Of a DNA stretch of 64,000 nucleotides, positions 16,613-25,114 are shown piece after piece (positions within the stretch are counted from its first letter, which is position 1; each line of letters opens with the position of its first letter). Made by a program: the position numbers and the translations under genes. The notes below the pieces were generated by a model. That model did no database searches and was not told where the DNA came from. It saw only the letters and a program-made list of their open reading frames with translations. Source of the DNA: Treponema sp. (GTDB lineage Bacteria; Spirochaetota; Spirochaetia; Treponematales; Treponemataceae); NCBI GenBank assembly GCA_017484285.1, contig JAFUTH010000014.1, positions 186,001 through 250,000 of the forward strand, given 5' to 3'.

Positions 16613-17212
16613 ATGAAGAAGATAACGGTTCCCATCTTGAATATGGTGCTTGCGGCGGGTGTTCTGCTGATTCTTGCGGGCTTGCTGCTGATTTCCTATT
16701 TTTCGACAGAATTTACAGCGGGAATTCCCGTGTGGTCTATCGCCACGATGATTGTCGGTGCGGTGATTTTTTACCTCGCGCTGACGGTGTTCTCTATGGC
16801 GGTGTTTTTTTTCCTCGGGCTGCTCGTCTTCTTCCTCGGTCTGTGCATGACCTTTGTTTTTACGAACGTGCTTCCCTTTGGTCCTGAGCATTTATGGCCG
16901 GTCGCGGTGCTCCTGTGTGGAATCTGCCTTATTTTGACGTGCGTGTTCAAGCATCATCGTATCCGCGGTGTGTATCTTGTGCCCTCTGTGTTGATAGAGA
17001 CGCTTGGCGTTATTTTTCTTCTCTTCTCCATGAATGTCATCACGATTTCGTTGTCCGTTTTTGTGGCAAAGTGGCTTCCGCTCATTTTTATTCTGTTCGG
17101 GGCGGCACTCGTCGGAGTCTTTATGTGGCAACGGAATTTCAACAATTATTTTCCGTACGATAAGGACGAACTCTCAGATCTCACGGACGAAAAAAATTTT
17201 TACGGAGAGTAA
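16613..17212 (+). CDS. Integral membrane protein of unknown function
   Basis: 199 residues with about six membrane segments in three hairpins (residues about 7-30, 38-60, 62-85, 95-112, 118-140, 148-168) and a polar acidic tail. Hydrophobic segments such as FFFLGLLVFFLGLCMTFVF are unusually rich in Phe and Leu. The pattern resembles small bacterial membrane proteins with a LiaF/DUF5668-like core, but no firm family can be given. TGAGGA precedes the ATG. The gene is 5 bp ahead of the TPR gene at 17218 and most likely cotranscribed. Confidence 0.65.
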   Translation: MKKITVPILNMVLAAGVLLILAGLLLISYFSTEFTAGIPVWSIATMIVGAVIFYLALTVFSMAVFFFLGLLVFFLGLCMTFVFTNVLPFGPEHLWPVAVLLCGICLILTCVFKHHRIRGVYLVPSVLIETLGVIFLLFSMNVITISLSVFVAKWLPLIFILFGAALVGVFMWQRNFNNYFPYDKDELSDLTDEKNFYGE

Positions 17213-17217
17213 CGGCG

Positions 17218-18960
17218 GTGTATGGCTCTTGGCGGAAGTTTTCTGCCTGCGTGTTTTTTTCTATATTCATTTTCTCATCTGCCGCTGCCAAAAAAAAGAA
17301 ACTGGAGATTCAGCCGCCTGCTTTTGATGTAGACGCCGGCTCGTCGGTCTCCGGAACGAAAATTGCGCTTCCCGAAAAGCGTGAGGTCTCCTATTTCGTT
17401 GACATTAGTGCTGATATTCGTGATGCGGTTGAACGCGGTTCACCAGAGACGCTTCGGAACGCAATCACGTACTTAAAACGCAACCGTGACATGACGGAGA
17501 GTGAGCGTGTCTTGCATTACATCGCGGTCTCAATCATGCAGATGTGCTGGAAATCGCAGAATTTCATCGAGGGCGTTACGGGTGACACCGTGAAGAACGT
17601 GTATACGGGCGCAATTTCCGCTTCAAAAAATGGAATCTACGATGCCTCGTCGTCAAAAAATGATTTTTTTAGCTATGCGCTGCCTTCATTAGTGCTTGCT
17701 GTTTCTGAGACTCGTACCGATTACTATGCTGAATCCGAAAAATCTTTAAAAGAGGCGATTGCCCTCAATCCAAACTCTGTGTTCGCACATTATCTGCTCG
17801 GTTTATTGTACAAGCGGCTTTCGAATCCTGAGCAGGCGAACGCTTATTTCGGGATGGCGTATACGCTTGCCCCCGACTGCTACGAATGCGCCTTTGCCTA
17901 TGCTGAGAGCTACTATGCGCTTTCTCAGCCGGAGCGTGCATTTGAGCTCGCGGAATTCTTGCTTCGCTCGTACCCGCAGAACAAAAATGTGCTCAAATTG
18001 TGTGCGGAAGCGGCGTTTGCTGCCGGTGACAGCACGAATGCGGAGCTGTATGTCAGCCGCGTGCTCCAGATTGAGCCGGAGAATGCGTATTATCTGTTGT
18101 TCCGTGCGCGAATTCTCGTGCAAAAGGGGGAGTATATCCGTGCTGCTTCGTTGCTCGATGCCTATGCGCGAAAAGATTCTTCGTCTCGCGATTATCTTGT
18201 GCTCCGCTTTGCTGTCCAAAAAAACTGGAACAAAAATATCTCCGCGGCGACGGCAACCATTGAGAACGCGCTTGTTCTCTATCCTGATGATGTTGAGATT
18301 ATCCTTGACGCGGCGACGCTTGCGTCCGAAACCGGCGTAAAAATTGCAGGGCGGAGCGGGGAAGAACTTGCCGACCAGATTCTTGCGTCCGATCCGATGA
18401 ATTTCTCCGCATTGCAGATAAAGATTGCTGCCATGATTTCAAAGCAAAAATGGGCAGAAGCCTATGCCGCGAGTTCTGACCTCATGAAGATGGAGAACGT
18501 GCCGAATTCTGTCATCTTCACGCATATAAAAATTTGCCTGTCGGCTGGCAAAAAAGAAGAAGCATGGCGGCTTGCCTCAAAACTGTATACCGACAATTCT
18601 TCCGATGAAGACATTCTGCAATCCTATCTTGATGTGCTTGTCTCTACGTCGCGTACGGCGGAAGCTTCCCGACTTATTACGCAGCTTTTACCGAACGCAA
18701 ACGCACGCATGAAGAGTTTTCTCTATTACGAAAAGAGTTTTCTGTCTACAACGGAGACGGCTATTCTCGCTGATTTGCGCTCTAGCCTCACGGCAAATCC
18801 ACGCAACAAGGATGCATTGTTTCGTCTCTACCGTATTTATTTCAACAAAAAAGAGTATCGAAAGGCTCAGTACTATTTAAAACAGGTCGTCGCGCTTTCC
18901 CCGAATGATGAGTCGCTGTTGGTGCTCAACCAAAATCTTGAAAAACTTCTCGCAAATTAA
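17218..18960 (+). CDS. Large exported TPR protein
   Basis: 580 residues. GTG 17218 follows the previous stop by 5 bp and has GGAGAG 8 nt upstream. A signal peptide (about 1-24, ending SSAAA) is followed by a Lys-rich stretch, then many TPR-type units from about residue 170 on, e.g. AHYLLGLLYKRLSNPEQANA, CAFAYAESYYALSQPERAFE, and a C-terminal LFRLYRIYFNKKEYRKAQYY. It should be a periplasmic protein-interaction scaffold. Paired with a membrane protein; partner unknown. Confidence 0.8.
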   Translation: MYGSWRKFSACVFFSIFIFSSAAAKKKKLEIQPPAFDVDAGSSVSGTKIALPEKREVSYFVDISADIRDAVERGSPETLRNAITYLKRNRDMTESERVLHYIAVSIMQMCWKSQNFIEGVTGDTVKNVYTGAISASKNGIYDASSSKNDFFSYALPSLVLAVSETRTDYYAESEKSLKEAIALNPNSVFAHYLLGLLYKRLSNPEQANAYFGMAYTLAPDCYECAFAYAESYYALSQPERAFELAEFLLRSYPQNKNVLKLCAEAAFAAGDSTNAELYVSRVLQIEPENAYYLLFRARILVQKGEYIRAASLLDAYARKDSSSRDYLVLRFAVQKNWNKNISAATATIENALVLYPDDVEIILDAATLASETGVKIAGRSGEELADQILASDPMNFSALQIKIAAMISKQKWAEAYAASSDLMKMENVPNSVIFTHIKICLSAGKKEEAWRLASKLYTDNSSDEDILQSYLDVLVSTSRTAEASRLITQLLPNANARMKSFLYYEKSFLSTTETAILADLRSSLTANPRNKDALFRLYRIYFNKKEYRKAQYYLKQVVALSPNDESLLVLNQNLEKLLAN

Positions 18961-19004
18961 ACTGAAAAATCCAAATATTTGCTAATTATGTGCTATATGC
19001 TCTG

Positions 19005-19034
19005 TTGATTTTGACTGCGTTTAGTGCTATTCTC
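19005..19034 (+). promoter_or_regulatory. Possible promoter of yajC-secDF
   Basis: TTGATT (19005-19010), 18 bp, extended -10 TGC-TATTCT (19029-19034). The leader then holds a small hairpin AACGTCG/CGGCGTT (19061-19082) and TAGGAG before ATG 19101. Confidence 0.35.
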
Positions 19035-19100
19035 ATAGAACTTATTTTATTTAAGTACGGATGTAACGTCGTTTTACGGCGTTCCTATTAGGAGTCAAAA

Positions 19101-19517
19101 ATGTTTTTTGTACCATTACTTCAGACGGCTGGGGCTTCAAGCAGTCAGACATTGATGTCTATCGTCCCGTTCGTTCTCATCATCGCTATTTTCTATTTCT
19201 TCATTATTCGTCCACAGAATAAAAAACAAAAAGAAACTCAGAAAATGATTGATGCGCTCAAAAAAGGTGACAAGGTCGTTACCATCGGCGGAATCCACGG
19301 AATTGTTTCCGCAACAAAAGAAAAGACCGTCATCGTAAAGGTTGATGAAGGCGTTAAAATCGAATTCAACCGTTCCGCAATCGCAGGTGTCGTCACAGAC
19401 ACGCCCGCAAACTCAAAATCGGATAAAAAAGCGAAAGTTGTATCAGAGGCAGCGTCTGAGCCGGAAGCTCCTGCTCAAAAAGAAACTGCTGAATCTTCTG
19501 AAACACCAAACGCTTAA
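19101..19517 (+). CDS. yajC: YajC, preprotein translocase subunit
   Basis: Small inner-membrane partner of SecDF that assists export through SecYEG. 138 residues: one membrane segment (about 20-38, MSIVPFVLIIAIFYFFIIRP), the conserved RPQNKKQKE immediately after it, and GDKVVTIGGIHG. The last 35 residues are a low-complexity Ala/Glu/Lys tail longer than in most YajC proteins. TAGGAG lies upstream of the ATG. First gene of yajC-secD-secF, the usual order. Confidence 0.95.
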   Translation: MFFVPLLQTAGASSSQTLMSIVPFVLIIAIFYFFIIRPQNKKQKETQKMIDALKKGDKVVTIGGIHGIVSATKEKTVIVKVDEGVKIEFNRSAIAGVVTDTPANSKSDKKAKVVSEAASEPEAPAQKETAESSETPNA

Positions 19518-19544
19518 AAAATAAAATACCGGAGTATTAAAAAA

Positions 19545-21332
19545 ATGAACAAACGAAGCCGTTTTATCATTATTCTGGTAGTTCTTGCTGTCTGTTTTGC
19601 ATTCCTCTGGCCGTCAATCAGCTGGTATGCACGCACTCCAAAGGATCAGCAGAGCCTCGCTCTCGGTTCTCTTGAGAAAATCAAGGACTACACAATCGTA
19701 AAAGCAAAAGAAGAGGTTGACAAGCTCATTGCACTTGCAAAGTCTAATCCCGACACCGTTCTCGATTCTTCTTACGACTATCTTGTAAAGGCAGCGCAGA
19801 AGAATTACAAGGAAAACGCAAAAGCCTACAAGGCAATCGGTGCGGAGGCTCCCAAAGTACCGGCTGTCATGACGGTCAGTGCAATCCTCAATTCATTCAC
19901 TGGCTCGAATGCACGCGAAGAGCTTTCTGCCGTTATTGAGGGCAAATATCGTGATGAAATCCTCGCTGCGAAAAAACGCTACAATTCTTCTGTCAAACTC
20001 GGCCTGGATTTGAGCGGTGGTATGAACATCATCGTCCGCGCAAACCTTGACGAAGCGCTCGCGACCAAAAAAACTGAGGGCAACGAAATCACCGATGAGT
20101 CACAGTGGAAAAAGGACGCAATGGCTCAGACCATCGAGACACTCACGAGTTCAATCGATAAATTCGGTCTTACGTCACCGGTTATCCGTCAGCAGGGCGA
20201 AGACCGCATCTATATCGAAATCCCGGGTGCGGCTGACCGCGAAAGCATCAACTCAATCATCATGGGCAAGGGAATCTTGAATTTCCGTCTCGTCGATGAA
20301 AACGCAACGTCTGCTTTCAACGCATACTATGCGCAGAATCCTGCAAACACCTTCAATTCAGATGGCAAACTCATCGACCCCTCAATCATTCCTGATGACA
20401 CTGAGGTCATGGGCTATTATACAAAAGACGATTACGGTCTCGACGAGCGAATCGGCTTTATCGCAGTCAAAAAAGAAATCGCGCTTGACGGCGAGCATGT
20501 CAAATCAGCAATTGTTTCTGCTGACCAGACAACAAACCAACCGGAAGTCAATTTCGTTCTTGATTCAGAAGGCGCTCAGATTTTTGCTGAGTTCACTGGT
20601 GCTCACGTAAATGAGCGTCTCGCTATCGTGAGCGACAACAAAGTCAAGTCTGCGGCTACAATCCGACAGGCAATCAACGGCGGACAGGTTTCGCTTTCGG
20701 GCGGATTCAGCGTTGATGAGGCTCAGAACATTCAGAAAGTCTTGCAGACTGCATCTCTTTCAGTTCCGCTTGAAGTCGAAAGCCAGCAGGTTGTCGGAGC
20801 TTCACTCGGCGAGCAGGCAATCCATCAAGGCTTGAACGCATTGCTCTGGGGCTTGGCAGCTGTCCTCGTCTTTATGATTTTGTACTATCTCGGCGCGGGC
20901 TTCAACGCCGTTGTCGCGCAGGTTTTGAACATGTACATCATGTTCTCAGTATTGAGCGCGTTCAACCTTACGCTCACGCTTTCTTCTATCGCTGGTATGA
21001 TTCTTACGGTCGGTATGTCAGTCGACGCGAACGTCATCATCTTCGAGCGTATCAAGGAAGAGCTCAAGAACGGAAAGAGCCGTGCCGCTGCAATCGCAAG
21101 TGGCTTCGACAATGCGTTCTGGGCAATCATGGACTCTAACATCACCACATTCATCGCCGCCGCATTCCTTTCAAAACTCGGAACAGGCTCAATTCAGGGC
21201 TTCGCGGTTTCGCTTGCAATCGGTGTTTGTTCATCAGTATTTACAGCTCTCGTCGTTTCTCGTCTCATGTTCGACTTCAACACTGAGGTCATGGGCAGAA
21301 AGACAATGAGCATCGGCTGGGGAGTAAAATAA
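19545..21332 (+). CDS. secD: SecD, protein export membrane protein
   Basis: Proton-driven subunit of the Sec accessory complex. 595 residues: first membrane segment (9-27), large periplasmic P1 domain with GLDLSGGMNIIVRANLDEAL (about 152-171), and five C-terminal membrane segments with GMSVDANVIIFERIKEELKN, the conserved motif in the proton path. The periplasmic head has an insertion with many Ala/Lys residues (60-120). The stop overlaps the secF start (TAATG). Confidence 0.96.
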   Translation: MNKRSRFIIILVVLAVCFAFLWPSISWYARTPKDQQSLALGSLEKIKDYTIVKAKEEVDKLIALAKSNPDTVLDSSYDYLVKAAQKNYKENAKAYKAIGAEAPKVPAVMTVSAILNSFTGSNAREELSAVIEGKYRDEILAAKKRYNSSVKLGLDLSGGMNIIVRANLDEALATKKTEGNEITDESQWKKDAMAQTIETLTSSIDKFGLTSPVIRQQGEDRIYIEIPGAADRESINSIIMGKGILNFRLVDENATSAFNAYYAQNPANTFNSDGKLIDPSIIPDDTEVMGYYTKDDYGLDERIGFIAVKKEIALDGEHVKSAIVSADQTTNQPEVNFVLDSEGAQIFAEFTGAHVNERLAIVSDNKVKSAATIRQAINGGQVSLSGGFSVDEAQNIQKVLQTASLSVPLEVESQQVVGASLGEQAIHQGLNALLWGLAAVLVFMILYYLGAGFNAVVAQVLNMYIMFSVLSAFNLTLTLSSIAGMILTVGMSVDANVIIFERIKEELKNGKSRAAAIASGFDNAFWAIMDSNITTFIAAAFLSKLGTGSIQGFAVSLAIGVCSSVFTALVVSRLMFDFNTEVMGRKTMSIGWGVK

Positions 21333-22573
21333 TGAAAAAGGTAATCCAGTTTAGTAAATTTTTCCCCTGTGCTGTCGTTTTGAGCGCAGTCATCATCATT
21401 GCGGGAATCGTTTCTGTCGCAACACGCGGCATCAATTTCGGTCTTGATTTCAAACCAGGTATGATTGAAGAAATCAAAATCGCCGACACGGTTCTCGAAG
21501 TTACGTACAATGGTACGGCAACGGTTTCGCTCGATGTTTCGGAAGATGGCATCGACCTCGTTGTAAGCGGTATCGGCGAAGAAAACCGCACGGAGTCAAT
21601 TCCGTATTCGTCTGTCGAGACAATCTCTGAGCTTGCCGCAAAAATCAACACGGTAAACGGCGTTTCGGCTCACATCAAAAAAGAAATGGCACTTCCGAGC
21701 GACGGCGTGTTCGTTACTTCGGGCGCGTCAAAGAACTTGGGCGAAAATCCGCTCCGCTTGTTCGTCACTGACGAAAACGCAACGGTTACGGCTGACGATG
21801 TTCGTGCCGCGCTCAAAGATTTCTCAAACGTCGATGTAAAAGAAGTCGGCGCTGAGAATGAGCACAGTTTTCAGGTTCGCATGGGCGTTACGGGCGAAGA
21901 GAGCAAAACAATGCAGGCTGACGCAAACAAGGCGCTCACCGACGCATTCGGCGTTGAAAAGGTCGTGATTGCAAAATCTGACTTTATCGGCGCGCAGTTC
22001 TCTCAGAACTTGATTCGTGACTCAATCATCCTCGTTCTTGCAACGCTTGTATTGATTTTCATCTACTCTGCAATCCGATTCCACTGGGATTTCGCGCTTG
22101 CGGCAGTTATCGCAATCATTCACGACTCATTGATTATGGTCTCGTTCATCTCGTTCGTTCAGATGGAATTCAGCACCACCACGCTCGCGGCAATCCTTAC
22201 GATTATCGGTTACTCAATCAACGCGACGGTCGTTATCCTTGACCGCGTGCGAAGCGACATCAAAGTCGTTGAGGCAAAGACATTCAAAGAGATTTTGAAC
22301 TCAGCGCTCTCTTCAACATTGAGCCGTTCAATCATCACCACGCTCACGACATTGTTCGCAGTCTTGGCATTGTTCTTCTTCACAACGGGAACAATCCACG
22401 ACTTCTCATTGGCGTTGACGGTCGGTTTGATTTCTGGTTGTTATTCTTCAATCTTCATTGCGGGCGCGTTCATTCTCGCAGTCCGAAAGAATCAGAAGTT
22501 TACGACTGTTGCGGCAAATCCGAACGTTTCACAGTTCACGCCTGTCGAAGACGAATCTGACGATGTGGATTAA
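21332..22573 (+). CDS. secF: SecF, protein export membrane protein
   Basis: Partner of SecD. 413 residues with an N-terminal membrane segment, GINFGLDFKPG (in place of the more common GIDFTGG), a periplasmic domain longer than in E. coli, and the C-terminal five-helix core with GYSINATVVILDRVRSD. Translation is coupled to secD by a 1-nt overlap. A clear terminator follows. Confidence 0.95.
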   Translation: MKKVIQFSKFFPCAVVLSAVIIIAGIVSVATRGINFGLDFKPGMIEEIKIADTVLEVTYNGTATVSLDVSEDGIDLVVSGIGEENRTESIPYSSVETISELAAKINTVNGVSAHIKKEMALPSDGVFVTSGASKNLGENPLRLFVTDENATVTADDVRAALKDFSNVDVKEVGAENEHSFQVRMGVTGEESKTMQADANKALTDAFGVEKVVIAKSDFIGAQFSQNLIRDSIILVLATLVLIFIYSAIRFHWDFALAAVIAIIHDSLIMVSFISFVQMEFSTTTLAAILTIIGYSINATVVILDRVRSDIKVVEAKTFKEILNSALSSTLSRSIITTLTTLFAVLALFFFTTGTIHDFSLALTVGLISGCYSSIFIAGAFILAVRKNQKFTTVAANPNVSQFTPVEDESDDVD

Positions 22574-22588
22574 CAGGTAAAAGACAAT

Positions 22589-22625
22589 GCCCCGTGCTTT
22601 GGTGAGGCGCGGGGCTTTTTTATTT
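22589..22625 (+). terminator. Rho-independent terminator after secDF
   Basis: GCCCCG (22589) pairs with CGGGGC (22610-22615), followed by six or more T. It separates secDF from ispH. Confidence 0.85.
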
Positions 22626-22637
22626 TTTAGGTGTGGT

Positions 22638-23552
22638 ATGAAAATCATTCGTGCGAAGATTTTGGGATTTTGTGCGGGAGTGCGCCGCGCGGTGCTTTCC
22701 GCAGACAAAGCACTGACAGAAAATGCAGACAGTGACTCACACGTGTACACGCTCGGTCCGTTGATTCACAATCCGGTCGCGCTTGAAACGCTCGCCAAAC
22801 GAAATCTTAAGATTCTCTCTGAATCGGGAATCGCGCATCTTAAGCAAAACGACACGGTGATTATCCGCGCGCATGGTGTGCCGCCTGAGACCGAGGCTCG
22901 CATTCGCGAAAAGGGCGTGACGGTCATAAACGCAACGTGCCCGCTCGTTACAAAAAGCCAGAAAACCGCGGCAGAATATGCGTCTCAGGGCTATATCATC
23001 TTTTTTGCGGGTGACAAAAATCACGGGGAAGTTGTCGGCATTGAAGGCTATGCGCGAAAGGCGGCAAAAGAAGCGGGGCGAGACCTTCATTTTATTCTCA
23101 TCAAAGACAGTGCGGAGCTTAAGGCCGCGCTTGCTTCTCTCAAAAACGCGGGAATTTGCTCGGAAAGAGCGCGCGTGGTGCTCCTTTCGCAGACGACGTT
23201 CAGCAGCGCGGTCTTTGAGCACTTAACGGCGGAATTGCTCACTTCTGTTCCAGACGCAACCGTCATCAGCTCGATTTGCCCCGCGACGCATGAACGGCAG
23301 GACAGCCTCGTTGAGCTTTGCGCGCACGTTGACGGCGTTATCGTCATTGGCGGAAAGACGAGCGCGAACACGAACCGCTTGTTTGCAACCGCGCAAAAAC
23401 TCTGCAAAAACGCCGTCCTCATCGAAACGCCCGAAGAAATTCCTGAGCGCTTTTTCTCGCTTTCGACGGTGGGAATTACCGCGGGCGCGAGCACTCCTGA
23501 CGACACCATCCTCGCCGTTGAAGAACGTTTAAAACGAGCGGTGCTTTCGTAA
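22638..23552 (+). CDS. ispH: IspH, HMBPP reductase
   Basis: [4Fe-4S] enzyme that makes IPP and DMAPP in the last step of the MEP isoprenoid pathway. 304 residues. Cluster ligands are Cys12 (FCAGVRRA), Cys101 (NATCPLV) and Cys214 (SSICPATHERQ); substrate His44, His79 and His129 (KNHGEVVG) are present. ATG 22638 is preceded by AGGTGTGG; an in-frame ATG at 22587 lies in the terminator hairpin and is rejected. As an Fe-S protein it depends on the suf genes in this window. Confidence 0.96.
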   Translation: MKIIRAKILGFCAGVRRAVLSADKALTENADSDSHVYTLGPLIHNPVALETLAKRNLKILSESGIAHLKQNDTVIIRAHGVPPETEARIREKGVTVINATCPLVTKSQKTAAEYASQGYIIFFAGDKNHGEVVGIEGYARKAAKEAGRDLHFILIKDSAELKAALASLKNAGICSERARVVLLSQTTFSSAVFEHLTAELLTSVPDATVISSICPATHERQDSLVELCAHVDGVIVIGGKTSANTNRLFATAQKLCKNAVLIETPEEIPERFFSLSTVGITAGASTPDDTILAVEERLKRAVLS

Positions 23553-23569
23553 AATGCAACGGGGGGCGT

Positions 23570-24763
23570 ATGACTGATGTCGAGAATCTTGAAAAAATCA
23601 TACAATCGGTGTTTTCTCTTTCGAAGACCATAAAAAACAAAGCGAATACAAACGCGTGTATTTCCGTACTCAACGTAAAAAGCCCGAATCTCTTCGCGAA
23701 AAATTTCATCTCTCGGCTTGAACGGCTGAATCAAAAATTCGCGGGCGATGCTGCCGCTCTGAACGACATTGCTGAACGCGTGAAAAATATCGGAGAAGCG
23801 AAAAATTCTCAGTGGGCGGGACCGTATTCAGAACTGGTCGCGCTTGATTTTTACGCGCAGTTCTCGGATTTTTTCAAACTCAGCTACATCAATCAGCTTC
23901 CGATAAAAAATCATCACAAGTCGATTCCTGCGCGGAACGGTCAAAAAGAAGTTATTGACATCGATTTGTGCCTGCATCTTCGGCATGACACGATTTACAC
24001 CGACGTAAAAAGCTTTAACTGCGTGCACCAGAATATTTTGGATGAAGTGATTGAGGCTGTCGAAGAATATGCGCTTGTGACGCTCGGAAAAAGCGTCATG
24101 ATTGGCGTGGACAACCTTTCGAGCATTGACTACACCGAAGTCAAATCGCACTTGGGCTATGAAAAGCGAAGCATCTACTATGCGCTTACGAATGCCGTCT
24201 CTGAAAATCGGCGAATTTTGCAGTATGAGTCAAAACGAGGCATCGTCTTTACGTTCCGCATCGAATACTCCGACACCATCAGCACGGTTAAAGAATATTC
24301 TCCCTTTGCAATGGCTGAGGCGTACAAGTACAAATTCCTCGATTACGGCTCGAAGCTCCTCGATGACGAATATTCTGTGATTACGATGGTCAGAAATCCC
24401 TGGTTTAATGCGGAGACTGTCGATTTTGGCGATTTTAACAATCTGTTTTACCGTTCGCTTGCCCGGCGCACATTTATTGAGCTGGCTCGAAATAAAAATT
24501 CCGCTTCGCTCTATTCTTCAAGCTATGCCAACACAAAAATCAAAGTGCGTGATGTTTCCCTAAATCTTGCGGGAATCATTTTTATTGACGATGCAAGTTC
24601 GCTCTGCCGTGACGAAGCCAAACTCTACAGTGCATATTTTTACTTGAATCCGAATTATCAGAACAAAAAGCCGCTCACGATTCGCAAACTGGAGAAATAT
24701 TTCCGCACCGAGCGCGAAAGCCAAATAAAGGACTTTGATGATTTCAAGTGGGATAATTATTAG
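23570..24763 (+). CDS. Orphan PD-(D/E)XK nuclease-like protein, function unknown
   Basis: 397 residues, not matched to a named family. Residues 82-150 have the layout of a PD-(D/E)XK nuclease core: Glu88 in a helix (GPYSELVALDFY), Asp130 and Asp132 in a strand (VIDIDLCLH), then Asp145-Val-Lys147 in the next strand (IYTDVKSF). Restriction and other defence nucleases use this arrangement, but the fold is widespread. No methylase or ATPase gene is nearby. GGGGGG 5 nt before the ATG is a strong ribosome-binding site; the gene follows ispH by 17 bp. Confidence 0.55.
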   Translation: MTDVENLEKIIQSVFSLSKTIKNKANTNACISVLNVKSPNLFAKNFISRLERLNQKFAGDAAALNDIAERVKNIGEAKNSQWAGPYSELVALDFYAQFSDFFKLSYINQLPIKNHHKSIPARNGQKEVIDIDLCLHLRHDTIYTDVKSFNCVHQNILDEVIEAVEEYALVTLGKSVMIGVDNLSSIDYTEVKSHLGYEKRSIYYALTNAVSENRRILQYESKRGIVFTFRIEYSDTISTVKEYSPFAMAEAYKYKFLDYGSKLLDDEYSVITMVRNPWFNAETVDFGDFNNLFYRSLARRTFIELARNKNSASLYSSSYANTKIKVRDVSLNLAGIIFIDDASSLCRDEAKLYSAYFYLNPNYQNKKPLTIRKLEKYFRTERESQIKDFDDFKWDNY

Positions 24764-24798
24764 CGCGAATACAGAGCGAAAAGTGGCGCTGATGACGC

Positions 24799-24963
24799 CT
24801 ACATTCGCCCTGCCGCCCGTTCCTGTTTTTCCCATTCTTCCTTGCTCATGAACTCGGCGACAATCTTCCCGTCGATTTCGTTGAGCGAAGTAATGGCGTA
24901 TTCTTCATAATGCTTGGTCAGCCAGTTGTCGTAGGCTGTCCAAGTGTCAAATGATTCTGTCAT
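24799..24963 (-). CDS. Small protein of unknown function
   Basis: 54 residues, MTESFDTWTAYDNWLTKHYE at the start and a charged C-terminus (KEEWEKQERAAGRM). It is acidic and aromatic-rich, without membrane segment. AAGGA 5 nt upstream of ATG 24963 supports translation; the longer GTG start at 24987 lies in a repeat. It converges with the nuclease-like gene. Function unknown. Confidence 0.55.
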   Translation of the reverse strand: MTESFDTWTAYDNWLTKHYEEYAITSLNEIDGKIVAEFMSKEEWEKQERAAGRM

Positions 24964-24978
24964 AGCATTCCTTATAGA

Positions 24979-25111
24979 ATTTCTCACAGATAGGGAGCGT
25001 TAAAAAATTGCATAGCAATTTTAGCGATTCTCCGCAGCAACTATGTTGCGTAGGCTAAAGAGTTCACAGAGAAAAAATCCTCTGTGTTCTCCGTGCCCTC
25101 TGTGAGGAATT
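24979..25111. repeat. Palindromic repeat family B, copy 2
   Basis: Starts TTTCTCACAGA and ends CTCTGTGAGGAA, the same ends as the element before sufB. Inside are hairpins AAAATTGC-ATA-GCAATTTT (25012-25030) and GCAAC-TAT-GTTGC (25036-25050), plus CACAGAG and CTCTGTG inner copies. The outer-stem-plus-two-hairpins plan mirrors family A. It lies directly after ilvD. Confidence 0.7.
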
Positions 25112-25114
25112 TTT

